DNA from: Hevea brasiliensis
Taxonomy: Eukaryota; Streptophyta; Magnoliopsida; Malpighiales; Euphorbiaceae
Reading direction: 5' to 3'
DNA length: 64,000 nt
Assembly (NCBI RefSeq): GCF_030052815.1
Contig: NC_079510.1
Span: forward strand, 34,239,823 to 34,303,822
Position numbers and translations under genes: made by a program
Part shown: in pieces, positions 1-12,400 of the stretch
How the letters are laid out: each line of letters opens with the position of its first letter
Position numbering within the stretch: the first letter of the stretch is position 1
The notes under the pieces: generated by a model
Seen by the model: the letters and a program-made list of their open reading frames with translations, nothing else
What the model was told of the DNA's origin: nothing
Database searches by the model: none

Positions 1-1545
1 AGCAGAGACACTGAATGATACAGTTATCTATCATAGCTGTTAGGTTAAGAAGAAGAATGGAACTAAGGAATAAAGTAATCAAGTTCTATTTTGGATAAGA
101 TAAAAGAGATGAATTAAAGAGCAAATTGAATAGACAAGAATAGGACAAGATTAGGAAGATCAAAGTGAGGTATAAAGTACATAAAATGCCATCTTGAACA
201 AGGTAAATAGGATGAACTGAAAGGTAATAATAGAAAGCCTAGAACGAGATTACATGAGTGAGGATAACAGTCAAAATATAGAATTCAAAAGTGTAAGACT
301 TAGAGCATGTCATAGTTCGGGCAATGTCAGGAGCCAAAACATAGAGTTTAAAGTTGCAGGACATAGATCAAACTCTGTTTATTCCTGTTCCTAAGATGGA
401 GTAGGTAGTAATGGGACAAGATTCCTTTAATATGTTAACAATATGAGAAGAGTTGGGCAAGGAATGCAACCTGAGCAAGTTGCAATTAGATAGTATTCAA
501 TGGTGTCCTGAATTGTCTTATCAGACTGAGGGACAATGCTAGTAAATAGTAGGTTGATTAAGACCAATGTAATGGATCGTATAGGTATGATGAGAGAATA
601 GAAGGGTAGGAAATGACACATAGGCATTAGGTTAGACTATGGAAATAAGGAAAAAATAATTAAAAGTTTGTTATGAATGTCAGGAGAATGTCTTAAGTGT
701 GATCAACATAGTCACTTTGCAGTAAGGCAATAAATGACGAAACTACAGCAGGGGTAGAACGAGAAGCAACAAGTATAGGTGGTTATAAATCACTATAAGG
801 TGCAAGGATAGAAATAATAATTATAGGCAAGGGTGAAGTTAGTACTGGAAGAATCTATTCATGAGAGATATCTTTCAGAATACAACAAAAGTTAGAGGCA
901 CAATACAAATGATGATAGGAATGAAATATAGAATGGGTATAAGCAAGTTTAATAAATTACAAAATGTTATGTCAGGAAGGATGGTGGTACAGTAGAGGGT
1001 TGATGCAGCTAATACCTTATAGGTATAGCATAATTTTACAAGGAGATGATAAAAGTTGAAGAAAAAGACCAAGAGACATGGGTTACACATTATTAAATGG
1101 AATTGTATATAGTAGACTATAAGAGCATATTCTCTTTCTCTTTAAGTTTAACTCGTGCTTTTGGTTCTAAAGGGTTATATAAGGAGTGGAGACTGAGTCA
1201 AGATGACTTAGTTATTTGAGAGTTTGGTAGGTACCAATTCATACGCAAGTCCCTGATAGAAAAAAAATGATGGTAAGCATTTACCTAATGTTAAGTATGA
1301 AAGGACGATCAGAGTAGTGATAAGAGTTAAATCGAGTTAGTTACCAGGGCTTGCAACCCTTCTGAATTATGAGCTGAAGGAAGTACTATTTTGTGGATGA
1401 TTTTTAGTGGATGAAATTATTACTGATGGGTAAATTTGAGGCTGAAGTTTGGAGACCTTGTGCAGTATATGTGGTTATATTAAGGAGAATGAACACGTGA
1501 AGTATCTTATCTGAAATTATAACATAGTACATTTTTCCCACAACC
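1..1545 (+). pseudogene. Degenerate Ty3/gypsy internal region, first part
   Basis: This stretch is strikingly rich in A and G and poor in C on the plus strand, with no long open frame. It shows no clean retrotransposon protein except a zinc-knuckle-like remnant at 689-730. I read it as the decayed gag side of an old plus-strand gypsy element. That element resumes at 12532, after the Tekay insertion, and ends with a polypurine tract and an LTR at 13579. The identification rests mostly on this 3' end; most of pol must be missing. The 5' LTR, if still present, lies outside the window. Confidence 0.45.
689..730 (+). pseudogene. Gag CCHC zinc-knuckle remnant
   Basis: One frame reads C-x2-C-x4-H followed by four residues and a Q where the last zinc ligand C is expected, then a stop. 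The spacing matches the nucleocapsid zinc knuckle (CX2CX4HX4C) of retrotransposon Gag. It is short and could be chance, but it sits in the right place for a decayed element oriented left to right. Confidence 0.35.
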
Positions 1546-1550
1546 ATGTT
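1546..1550. repeat. Target-site duplication ATGTT, left copy
   Basis: ATGTT directly precedes the TG end of the left LTR and is repeated at 12527-12531 directly after the CA end of the right LTR. A 5-bp duplication is what Ty3/gypsy integrases produce. Confidence 0.9.
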
Positions 1551-4500
1551 TGTAACACCCCTTACCCGTCTACAGTATGTCCGAGTAAGCTATGTCACAA
1601 GGTGTACCGGAATACTCTATTTTATCTTAATTAGATTTCATCATAATTTTGAATATAACTTGTGAAATATAATCTATTTAAGTCATTTGTTGAAATTTTA
1701 ATTTATTTGAGGTTCCGAAAATTTTATAGAAAATCCGGCAGAGTACCGGCTAAAAATGGAGAAAACAGTTCTTCGGAACCTGTGAAAAACACTTCCTATA
1801 ATCATATTCAATCATTTCAAACTCCCATATCAAAATCTCAATATTTTTCAATTTCATTTCTCAATCATTCATCTCATGTGATAATCATGCACAAGTCACA
1901 GATAGATATTCACTTTTCTATTCACAAACATAATTCTCATTATTTACATGAACATCAAAATACATTACATAAGTTCAATTACATATGAGAAAATAAAAGT
2001 TAGTTACAAAATACCAAAATGAAACCTAGTGTCCTACTAATGCACTGTGGATGGGGAGGTGACACGGACACTATGCAGAGCTGCAGGAGGGTCTCACCCA
2101 GTCTGTGGTCTACTGGGCTCTCGATCAGTATCTCCAGAACCTACGCGAGGCAAAAGCAACGCGCTAAGCAATAATGCTTAGTGGTGCAAATAATAAAATA
2201 GAAGGAAATAACAGAAATAAATATGCATTGAATGTATCGATGTTTTACTTGTTTTGTACTTGTTATAATCATTTATTTCGTTAACTTTATCCACTTTCAT
2301 TCTTTTGGTTGCCCAAGTAACCTATATTGAACGACTGGACTGGATAAACGGGTAAACTGGTACTGGGTATCAAGTACCTCGGGCCGTCACACCATCGGTC
2401 ACATATGTATCTCCAGGCAGTAATGACCTAACAAGTCAGTAATAATATGAGGCACGAGGCCAAGTCTCAACACAATGTCAAAATGGCTAAAAGCCATAAA
2501 ATCACAGAATGGCATAATGCCATGTGCAGTACTGCTAACTGAACCCTATTGGCATGCCAAACTATCCAAACCAATCTTGTTAGGTATACTAGGGCATTTG
2601 ATACTTTAGAATTCTTCAATTTTTGAATTTCAAGTTTTGATGTTACTATTCACTTCATTAGTCAACAAAAATGTTTACTTTTGCATAGAAAATAGGTACA
2701 TTGGTTTTGACACTCCCAACATACCATATTTTGCATTCAAAACTTGTTAGCATTAATCACCAATACCATTTCTAAGCTTAAACCAAGGGAGCAGAATTTT
2801 TCAGTTTTCATACCTAAACTTTACTGTTCCATTAGTTGCTGTTGCAGTGAGAATTTGAGAAAATAACAAACATGAAAGTTGTTCCTTATTTTGTCTAGTT
2901 GAATTTATTTTGTTGAATCACTCCATTTGGAGTTTTGTAGCTCCAGTTATGGTCCAAAAACCACAGGTGGCCGGATTGAAAAATTGCAGAATTGACCATA
3001 TCTACAGTGTAGTGAACAGTGACTGCAACTGCCTTATTGGATAGGTTCTGGTCAAAATTTGGGGTATGTTTCTTCATGAAAGTTGTTTTTCTATATCTTA
3101 ACTTGTTGCTGTAAAACTTTCAGGTCAAATGGGCCATTCTAAAATGAGTTATGGCCAAATGAACAATTACTGTTCATTTGGTCATTCTGCAGAATCTGGT
3201 TGTAGGACATCCAGATTGGGACCAGTTTTTGGTCCACTTACTTTGGTATTTTGGCTATGGTTTCTTCACCAAAATTGTGCCATTATGTGTCTAGTTTCAT
3301 GTCCAATTGTCCAAACACCAATTGAACCTACACAGCCAAAGTTATGGCTGTCCAAACAGGCTGGACTCACAGCCTCACCTGCTGCTCTCACTAGGCAGCC
3401 TACCAAATCAGTTTGTAACACTTTACTTCGCTCCAAATTATGGTCAACTTATCTCAAATAGTTACTAATTGACCCTTAAAATGTTCATTCACCATTACAT
3501 AAGTGAAACTCAAATTTCCCTCAAAACCCTAATTCCTAAGTTCTCAAATCTTACAATATACATGCCATTAAGGTTTTTAATTCACTTATACACATCAAGG
3601 GACATCCATGGATTTTAATTCCATTCAAGCCATCAACCTCAAGAAAGTTCATGGCTGCCAAAAATTGAAGATACTCTAACATGTATAATTTACTTCAAAT
3701 TTTTATAATTTCTTAACTTAAATTGATGTTCTAACAAAATTAAAAAGAGTGAGAGGGAAAATATAGCACTAACCTCACTTAAGAGCTTTTCAAGAGCTCT
3801 AATTCTTCACCTTATCTCTTTATTTTTGCTGCCTAAGGGTTATTCAAGGTGCAAGGATGAGTTTTAGTGAAAGGAGTAGGAGGATTTATGGTGAAACTTA
3901 GTGGAGTGGGAAGGTTGTTGAAGTGTTAATGGAGGTTTGGTCTAGGGCATGGATTCGGCTGGTTTGGGGAGGAAGAAGGCAGATGGTGTTTTTTAATTTC
4001 TTTGGTCTCATTTGTCTCTTTTTATTAGTTAATTAGATGGTTGTTTAATTGTGATTGGTGGGAACTTGTAAATGACATCATAATGATGTCATAATTTGCA
4101 TTATATTGATTTTTTTTCTTTTCTTTTCTACTAAATTTAAATTAATTTTTCATCAACATTAATTCATATTTTATGTCATAATAATTATTTACTCAACTGG
4201 ATAAGTCGGCCAAAAATCGCCTTTGAAGGCGAAATGACCAAAATGCCCTCCGTTTGGCTTAACGGGTCAAAATTGTCTGTACCGATTGAAAAATTTTTCT
4301 AAATATTTTCTTGGCCTTCTAATGCCATAATAACCCCAATGACCCTTCTCTGGAGTCCCAAAAATTATTTTATGAATTTTTTCCCCGGGTCTAGGGCTCC
4401 TAGTTGCGAGAACCGCAACTTCCCTCTGGGTTACCCATTGTTTGGGCACCGACTCATTTGACTTAGTTGTATTTTATTTCTAAAATTTTTTCTAAATTTT

Positions 4501-4633
4501 TCTTATTAATATTTGAGTTAATTATGGTTCCTCACTTTAGTTTAAATATTTTTCCGAACGTTCTAGCTGTCCGGACGGACACTGGTCACCGGAACAGTAG
4601 AATGTACGGAGTTGCTACCGGGAGAGTGTTACA
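1551..4633 (-). repeat. Tekay 3' LTR
   Basis: This is the left LTR, 3083 bp, starting TGTAACACCCC and ending GTGTTACA. It is the element's 3' LTR because the polypurine tract lies against it. The short plus-strand ORF of 108 codons at 1662-1988 recurs in the other LTR only because LTRs are duplicated. The end of the pol frame runs 48 bp into this LTR. Confidence 0.93.
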
Positions 4634-5407
4634 ACTCTTCCCCTCTAATTTAAATTTCGTCCTCGAAATTTTACCTGATGCAAACAGTTGAGGGAACTGT
4701 TGCCTCATTGTCTCTTCACTTTCCCAAGTTGCCTCCTCGGTGTTGTGGTGCCTCCAAAGCACTTTCACCAGTGGAATATGCTTATTCCTCAATTCTTTCA
4801 CTTCCCGAGCCAGAATCCGTATGGGTTCTTCTTCATATGTCAAATCCGGTTGTACTTCAATTTCTTCCATGGAGATGACATGTGAAGGATCTGAGCGGTA
4901 TCTTCTTAGCATAGACACGTGGAACACATTGTGGATCTTGTCCAGCTCTGGTGGTAAAGCTAGCCTATAGGCCACTGGACCCACACGTTCAATGACTTCA
5001 TATGGGCCAATGAACCTAGGGCTTAACTTACCTTTCCTTCCAAACCTCAATACCTTCTTCCACGGTGACACCTTGAGGAACACTTTGTCTCCAACCACAT
5101 ATTCTATTTCCTTTCTCTTCAGGTCGGCATAAGATTTCTGTCTGTCTGAGGCAACCTTCAGATTGGCTATGATTAGTTTTACTTTCTCCTTAGTCTGCTT
5201 TACCAGGTCTGGCCCTACCAGTTTGTCTTCTCCCAATTCAGTCCAACACACTGGAGTTCTACATTTTCTCCCATACAGTGCTTCATATGGGGCCATTTGG
5301 ATGCTAGCTTGGTAGCTATTGTTGTATGCAAATTCTGCCAGCTGGAGGTATCTATCCCAACTTCCTTCCAACTCAATAACACAACTCCTCAGCATATCCT
5401 CAAGGAC
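4586..5407 (-). CDS. Tekay integrase C-terminus with chromodomain
   Basis: This is the last pol exon-like segment, about 273 codons. It continues integrase after the putative 75-bp intron and reads through the integrase C-terminal domain (GPYEVIERVGPVAYRL region). It ends in a chromodomain at roughly residues 188-237 of the 269-codon stretch (IRILAREVKELRNK ... EEATWE). In chromoviruses this domain targets integration to modified chromatin. The frame passes over the polypurine tract and stops inside the 3' LTR at 4586-4588. No stop interrupts this part. It has no start codon of its own and is part of the pol polyprotein. Confidence 0.85.
   Translation of the reverse strand, partial: VLEDMLRSCVIELEGSWDRYLQLAEFAYNNSYQASIQMAPYEALYGRKCRTPVCWTELGEDKLVGPDLVKQTKEKVKLIIANLKVASDRQKSYADLKRKEIEYVVGDKVFLKVSPWKKVLRFGRKGKLSPRFIGPYEVIERVGPVAYRLALPPELDKIHNVFHVSMLRRYRSDPSHVISMEEIEVQPDLTYEEEPIRILAREVKELRNKHIPLVKVLWRHHNTEEATWESEETMRQQFPQLFASGKISRTKFKLEGKSCNTLPVATPYILLFR
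4634..4646 (-). other. Tekay polypurine tract
   Basis: The minus strand reads AGAGGGGAAGAGT directly before the 3' LTR, the expected plus-strand DNA priming site. Upstream lies the AATTTCGAGGACGAAATTT-type motif often seen at the end of plant gypsy pol genes. Confidence 0.85.
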
Positions 5408-5482
5408 CTGACATATATTTCATGTTATTATTATCATTTCAGTTCAATATGTGTATTTGTTTAATTGGTTTCAATTGTTTAC
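5408..5482 (-). other. Putative 75-bp intron in Tekay integrase
   Basis: On the minus strand integrase runs through its third catalytic region ([11 protein letters not shown]) into GTAAAC and then meets a stop. Seventy-five AT-rich bases later the sequence TGTCAG is followed by the resumed integrase frame (VLEDMLR). Removing GT...AG from 5482 to 5408 joins the two parts in frame at exactly the place expected from related integrases. The length, AT content and borders fit a minimal plant spliceosomal intron. No transcript evidence is available here. Confidence 0.7.
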
Positions 5483-6610
5483 CTGGATTACTCTTTCTGA
5501 TTGCCCATCCATCTGAGGATGAAAAGCTGTGCTGAAGTAGAGTTGTGTGCCCAAGGACTCATGCAACTTCTTCCAAAATCTCGATGTAAACCTTGGGTCT
5601 CGATCAGATATGATGGAAAGTGGAATTCCATGTAGTCTAACTATCTCACTGATATACAATTCTGCTAACTTCTCCAGTGGGTAGTCAGTCCTAACTGGCA
5701 GAAAGTGTGCTGACTTCGTCAATCTATCTACTATCACCCATACTGCATCATGTTTCTTCTGGGTGAGAGGTAGACCACTTACAAAATCCATGGTGACCCG
5801 ATCCCATTTCCATTCAGGTATGCGTATAGGCTGTAGCAAACCTGATGGAACTTGATGTTCTGCCTTGACTTGCTGACATGTCAAGCATTTAGTCACATAG
5901 TCAGCTATGTCCTTCTTCATACCAGGCCACCAATACTGAAGCTTCAGATCATGATACATCTTTGTACTTCTTGGATGCATAGCATAAACACTGGTATGTG
6001 ACTCTTTCAGAATACTGGCTTTCAATTCCCCATTATCTGGTACACATACTCTTCCTTTGTAATAGAGACACCCATTTGCTTTCACCTCATAGTTAGTTGC
6101 TTTTCCCTCAGAGATTTTGCTCATAATAGCCATTAGCTTCTCATCTACTTTCTGCCCATCTAAAATCTGCTGTAACAGGTTTGGCCTCACTTGCAACTCA
6201 GCCAAAATAGCTCCATCTCGAACCAAAGATAGACGGGCATTCAATGATCTCAAAGTTGTGATGGATTTTCTGCACAAAGCATCAGCAACTACATTTGCCT
6301 TCCCAGGATGGTAGTCAATTACACAATCATAATCCTTCAAGAACTCAATCCATCGTCTCTGTCTAAGGTTGAGCTCCTTCTGGGTTGGCAAGTATTTCAG
6401 GCTTTTGTGGTCCATGTAAATATAGCACTTTTCACCATACAAGTAATGCCTCCATATCTTCAGTGCGAAGATAATTGCTGCAAGCTCTAGATCATGGGTA
6501 GGGTAATTTTGATCATGTGGCCTTAGCTGCCTGGAAGCATAAGCGACCACCTTCCCCTCTTGCAACAATACACACCCTAACCCATTATGAGAGGCATCAC
6601 TGTAGACCAC
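5483..6610 (-). CDS. Tekay RNase H and integrase core
   Basis: An open stretch of about 376 codons. Residues 1-115 are the RNase H domain ([13 protein letters not shown], then DHKSLKYL, then [10 protein letters not shown]). The integrase zinc-binding region with two His and two Cys (HTSVYAMHP ... [11 protein letters not shown]) follows at about 205-245. The catalytic core starts at about 270, with D in [12 protein letters not shown] in [10 protein letters not shown] and E in GQSERVIQ, so the DDE triad is present. It is separated from the RT part by frame breaks near 6610-6700 and continues after the 75-bp putative intron. Confidence 0.88.
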
Positions 6611-7624
6611 AAAGTCCTTTCACGACCTTGGTGTGTGCTGCTGGTGCCTCTGTCAACATAGCCTTCAACTTCTCAAAGCCCAGTGCGACACTTGTCATTC
6701 GGTCGAATCGACATTCTTGTGTAACAACTTTGTAATTTGATCATCTATTAAGGAAAATCCCTTCACAAATCTCCTGTAATACCCAGCTAGCCCCAAGAAG
6801 CTTCTGACCTCAGTTGTATTTCTGGGAGGCTTTCATTCCATCACTGCTTCTATTTTCTTGGGATCCACCCTAATCCCATCAGCTGACACTATGTGTCCAA
6901 GGAATGCAATCTCATTCAACCAAAAGTCACACTTGAACAACTTAGCATACAACTTATTTTCTCTCAGGGTTTGCAGAACAATCCTCAAATGCTCATCATG
7001 TTCTTCCCTGGTCTTGGAATACACTAGAATATCATCAATAAAGACCACTACGAATCGATCTAGGTATGGATGGAAGATATGGCTCATAAGGTCCATAAAT
7101 ACCGCTGGTGCATTTGTTAGACCAAAGGGCATCACCAGAAACTCATAATGCCCATACCGGGTCCTGAATGCAGTCTTGGGCACATCTACATCCTTCACCC
7201 TCAACTGATGATACCCTGATCTGAGATCAATCTTAGAAAATACTCCTGCTTCCTTCAACTGATCAAACAGATCATCAATTCTAGGCAACGGATATTTGTT
7301 CTTCACAGTCACTTTATTCAACTGCCGGTAATCGATGCATAGCCTCAAAGTCCCATCCTTTTTCTTTACAAACAGCACTGGAGCTCCCCATGGTGACACA
7401 CTGGGGCGTATAAACCCCTTATCAAGTAACTCTTGCAACTGAGTTTTCAACTCCCTCAATTCAGTGGGTGCCATCCTATAAGGAGCAATGGAAATGGGTG
7501 CTGTACCCGGCAGTGTCTCAATAGCAAATTCAACTTCCCTTTCTGGTGGCAAACCAGGCAACTCTTCAGGAAATACCTCTGGGAAGTCTCTTACTGTGGG
7601 TAGCCTGCCTAGTATCCACCACAT
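6611..7624 (-). pseudogene. Tekay reverse transcriptase
   Basis: The stretch 6833-7624 encodes the RT core, with [36 protein letters not shown] and the catalytic [13 protein letters not shown] stop at 6833-6835 stands where RT-connection residues (a Trp position) are expected. The following 220 bp can still be followed as the RT-RNase H connection ([15 protein letters not shown]), but with further frame changes near 6610-6700. At the upstream end the protease linker overlaps in another frame, so there is also a frameshift near 7600. Function would be RNA- and DNA-dependent DNA synthesis during retrotransposition. Confidence 0.87.
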
Positions 7625-8039
7625 GTGCTAGGTAGGCTTCACAGCCTTTTCTCATCATTCTTCTTGCAACTGTGGCTGAGATAACATTGGACAGGAAATC
7701 TGTCCTTTCACCCACAACAGTGATCTCATTACCCTCAGGAGTTTTCAGAGAAATTCTCTTCAATTTGCAATCAACTATTGCCTGATGACGTGACAACTAG
7801 TCCATTCCCAAAATCACGTCAAACTCGTGGAAGGGCAACTCAATCAGGTCTGCCAAAAATTCATACCCCTGAATCCTTAACGGGCAACTCTTGTATACTT
7901 TGTTCACCACTACACTATGACCCAATGGATTAGTGACCAGAATGTCTTGGTCACTCTCCCCTACTAGTATCCCCCTTTCTACGGGTAGGTTGATGCAGAT
8001 GTATGAATAAGTGGATCCTGGATCCACTAATGCATGCAC
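7566..8039 (-). pseudogene. Tekay aspartic protease and linker
   Basis: The segment 7797-8039 carries the retropepsin active site as ALVDPGSTYSYI, the DPGST variant usual in chromoviruses, and ends LGMD followed by TAG at 7797-7799, where a Trp is normally found. The downstream segment to 7566 continues the same frame as the linker toward RT (VDCKLKRISLKTPEG). It then shifts relative to the RT frame. Confidence 0.8.
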
Positions 8040-8571
8040 AGATGTATTGTAGAGGGAGAACGTACCCCTGATGACGTCCGGGGCATCTTGCTCCTCCTGA
8101 GCTCTAATGGCATAGGCTTTGGCAGGTGATGCATTATCGAGCCTCTCTGCGCTCGAGATCTGAGCCTCTATGATGGTCCCACCGCATCAGTTGCGATTCC
8201 TACCCTTTGTAGTGCGGGAGCAGTGCATGCGCTTGCGTTGGAGCAGCTGTAGTGGTTCTGCTTGGACAGTTCTGCAATTGAGGCTCTGTTGATCCACACC
8301 TTCAGCAGGCACCAGTCACTCTCCAACACTCCCCCTTGTGCCACTTCAGGTAATGTGGACATGCGAGAAGATCTTTGGGCTGGTCCCTGAACCCCATCCA
8401 CTGGAGAGCCGCACCGATGGTGTGGGTGACCTCTCCTAGGGGTAAGCGTGGCTGGGCCCCAGGTGACCACGACCTTGTGGTTGACTGAACTCTGTGCGGG
8501 TGGACCCTTGAACTTCTTCCCAAATGTAGGAGATGAACTAGACGACTGGCCCCTCTTCTGCTGTCTCTCTC
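8040..8571 (-). pseudogene. Tekay gag-pol junction with damaged zinc-knuckle region
   Basis: Between the end of the readable gag frame (stop at 8572-8574) and protease, the sequence is broken by frameshifts and stops. Fragments in different frames still look like the proline- and serine-rich linker (WSPGAQPRLPLGEV) and the Cys/His-rich nucleocapsid stretch (CPHYLKWHKGECW near 8300-8360). I cannot give a single reading frame. Confidence 0.6.
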
Positions 8572-9311
8572 TTAAGTGCGCTCACTTATTCTAACCTTTT
8601 CAACCTTTATTGCAGCTTCCACTAACTTGGTGAAGTCTGTGATTCCCAAGGCAGTGATCATGATCTTTATATTATCATTTAATCCTTCTTCAAATCTCTT
8701 ACACCTTTCGGCCTCATTAGGGACTATCTCCCTTCCATAGTGGCTCAATCTGACGAATTCCTTCTCATACTCAGCCACTGACAGCTGTCTCTGCCTCAGA
8801 TTAATGAACTCTCTTCTTCTCTCTTCCAGGTATACACTACCCACATATTTCTTCTTAAATTCGGAGAGAAAGAAGTCCCAAGTTACTATTTCTGGCTGTA
8901 CTTCACTGGACACAGTATCCCACCATTCATATGCATCATCTTGTAACAGAGATATGGCAGCTTCCAAGTTTTGCTCTGGAGTGCAGTGGAGTTGTTTTAA
9001 AACTCTGCCTGTTCTGTTCAACCAATTTTTGGCTGCAACAGAATCATCTTCTCTCTTGCCAAAGAAGTCCACTGCTCCAAACTTTCTCAATTTTTCCAGG
9101 TGTGATTTTGGTTGTGGAGGTGGTGGTGGTGGTGGCATTACCCCAGCCATTTGTTTGAAAAATTCAGCCATTTGCTGGAACATGGCCTGTGGAGGTGGCG
9201 AGCTCTGCTTGAGTGGCGGGCGAGTTCTCCCATACCCCCAGTCTCAGCTGCTGCAGGTGGAGCATGACTCTCCACTTCCTCCTCAACTGCCCTCTGAGAT
9301 GTAGGGTCCAT
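8572..9311 (-). pseudogene. Tekay gag capsid region
   Basis: The stretch 8572-9183 encodes a typical plant Ty3/gypsy Gag capsid: a proline run, then LRKFGAVDFFGKREDDSVAA, LLQDDAYEWWDT, FKKKYVGSVYLEERRREF and RRQLSVAEYEKEF-like helices (the retrotrans_gag domain). The likely initiator ATG is at 9311, read as MDPTSQRAVEEE. That frame must shift near 9205-9225 to enter the capsid frame, so this copy is broken near its N-terminus. Confidence 0.82.
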
Positions 9312-9421
9312 ATCCTATTCAAAATAAGAAAGACAAACAGATCTGCATTAGTGTCACCTCGACTCTTACAAATGCAATGCATGGTATGGACTCAATCTAG
9401 GCCCAGAAACGCTTAAACCAT

Positions 9422-9433
9422 GCTCTGATACCA
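9422..9433 (-). other. Tekay primer binding site (tRNA-iMet type)
   Basis: The minus strand reads TGGTATCAGAGC five bases inside the 5' LTR. This complements the 3' end of plant initiator tRNA-Met and fixes the element's orientation. Confidence 0.88.
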
Positions 9434-9438
9434 CTAAA

Positions 9439-12400
9439 TGTAACACCCCTTACCCGTCTACAGTATGTCCGAGTAAGCTATGTCACACGGTGTACCGGAA
9501 TACTCTATTTTATCTTAATTAGTTTTCATCATAATTTTGAATATAAATTGTGAAATATAATCTATTTAAGTCATTTGTTAAAATTTTAATTTATTTGAGG
9601 TTCCGAAAATTTTATAGAAAATCCGGCAGAGTACCGGCTAAAAATGGAGAAAACAGTTCTTCGGAACCTGTGAAAAACACTTCCTATAATCATATTCAAT
9701 CATTTCAAACTCCCATATCAAAATCTCAATATTTTTCAATTTCATTTCTCAATCATTCATCTCATGTGATAATCATGCACAAGTCACAGATAGATATTCA
9801 CTTTTCTATTCACAAACATAATTCTCATTATTTACATGAACATCAAAATACATTACATAAGTTCAATTACATATGAGAAAATAAAAGTTAGTTACAAAAT
9901 ACCAAAATGAAACCTAGTGTCCTACCAATGCACTGTGGACGGGGAGGTGACACGGATACTATGCAGAGCTGCAGGAGGGTCTCACCCAGTCTGCGGTCTA
10001 CTGGGCTCTCGATCAGTATCTCCAGAACCTACGCGTGGCAAAAGCAACGCGCTAAGCAACAATGCTTAGTGGTGCAAATAATAAAATAGAAGGAAATAAC
10101 ATAAATAAATATGCATTGAATGTGTCGATGTTTTACTTGTTTTGTACTTGTTATAATCATTTATTTCGTTAACTTTATCCACTTTCATTCTTTTGGTTGC
10201 CCAAGTAACCTATATTGAACGACTGGACTGGATAAACGGGTAAACTGGCACTGGGTATCAAGTACCTCGGGCCGTCACACCATCGGTCACATATGTATCT
10301 CTCGGTGTGTAACAGAACAGCTAACAAGCTGTAAATAATATGAGGCACGAGGCCAAGTCTCAACATAATGTCAAAATGGCTAAAAGCCATAAAATCACAG
10401 AATGGCATAATGCCATGTGCAGTACTGCTAACTGAACCCTATTGGCATGTCAGACTATCCAAACCAATCTTGTTAGGTATACTAGGGCATTTGATACTTT
10501 AGAATTCTTCAATTTTTGAATTTCAAGTTTTGATGTTACTATTCACTTTATTAGTCAACAAAAATGTTTACTTTTGCATAGAAAATAGGTACATTGGTTT
10601 TGACACTCCCAACATACCACATTTTGCATTCAAAACTTGTTAGCATTAATCACCAATACCATTTCTAAGCTTAAACCAAGGGAGCAGAATTTTTCAGTTT
10701 TCATACCTAAACTTTACTGTTCCATTAGTTGCTGTTGCAGTGAGAATTTGAGAAAATGACAAACATGAAAGTTGTTCCTTATTTTCGCTAGTTGAATTTC
10801 TTTTGTTGAATCACTCCATTTGGAGTTTTGTAGCTCCAGTTATGGTCCAAAAACCACAGCTGGCCGAATTGAAAAATTGCAGAATTGACCATATCTACAG
10901 TGTAGTGAATAGTGACTGTAACTGCCTTGTTGGATAGGTTCTGGTCAAAATTTGGGGTAGGTTTCTTCATAAAAATTGTTTGTCTATATCTTAACTTTTT
11001 GCTGTAAGAATTTCAGGTCAAATGGGCCATTCTACAATGAGTTATGGCCAAATGAACAATTACTGTTCATTTGGTCATTTTGCAGAATCTGGTTGCAGGA
11101 CATCCAGATTGGGACCAGTTTTTGGTCCATTTACTTTGGTCTTTTGGATATGGTTTCTTCACCAAAATTTTGCCATTATGTGTCTAGTTTCATGTCCAAT
11201 TGGCCAAACACCAATTGAACCTACACAGCCAAAGTTATGGCTGTCCAAACAGGCTGGACTCACAGCCTCACCTGCTGCTCTCACTAGGCAGCCTACCAAA
11301 TCAGTTTGTAACACTATACTTCACTCCAAATTATGGTCAACTTACCTCAAATGGTCACTAATTGACCCTTAAAATGTTCATTAACCATTACATAAGTGAA
11401 ACTCAAATTTCCCTCAAAACCCTAATTCCTAAGTTCTCAAATCTTACAATATACATGCAATTAAGGTTTTTAATTCACTTATACACATCAAGGGATATCC
11501 ATGGATTTTAATTCCATTCAAGCCATCAACCTCAAGAAAGTTCATGGCTGCCAAAAATTGAAGATACTCTAACATGTATAATTTACTTCAAATTTTTATA
11601 ATTTCTTAACTTAAATTGATGTTCTAACAAAATTAAAAAGAGTGAGAGGGAAAATATAGCACTAACCTCACTTAAGAGCTTTTCAAGAGCTCTAATTCTT
11701 CACCTTTTCTCTTTATTTTTGCTGCCTAAGGGTTATTCAAGGTGCAAGGATGAGTTTTAGTGAAAGGAGTAGGAGGATTTATGGTGAAACTTAGTGGAGT
11801 GGGAAGGTTGTTGAAGTGTTAATGGAGGTTTGGTCTAGGGCATGGATTCGGCTGGTTTGGGGAGGAAGAAGGCAGATGGTGTTTTTTAATTTCTTTGGTC
11901 TCATTTGTCTCTTTTTATTAGTTAATTAGATGGTTGTTTAATTGTGATTGGTGGGAACTTGTAAATGACATCATAATGATGTCATAATTTGCATTATATT
12001 GATTTTTTTTCTTTTCTTTTCTACTAACTTTAAATTAATTTTTCATTAACATCAATTCATATTTTATGTCATAATAATTATTTACTCTATTGGACAAGTC
12101 GGCCAAAAATCGCCTCTGAAGGCGAAATGACCAAAATGCCATCCGTTTGGCTTAACGGGTCAAAATTGTCTGTACCGATTGAAAAATTTTTCTAAATATT
12201 TTCTTGCCTTTCTAATGCCATAATAACTCCAATGACCCTTCTCTGGAGTCTCAAAAATTATTTTATGAATTTTTTCCCCGGGTCTAGGGCTCCTAGTTGC
12301 GAGAACCGCAACTTCCCTCTGGGTTACCCATCGCTTGGGCACCGGCTCATTTGACTTAGTTGTATTTTATTTCTAAAATTTTTACTAAATTTTTCTTATT

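Noticed and set aside
1662..1988. 108-codon plus-strand ORF, repeated almost unchanged at 9550-9876
   Set aside because: Both copies are in Tekay LTRs and are identical through LTR duplication, not selection. No domain.
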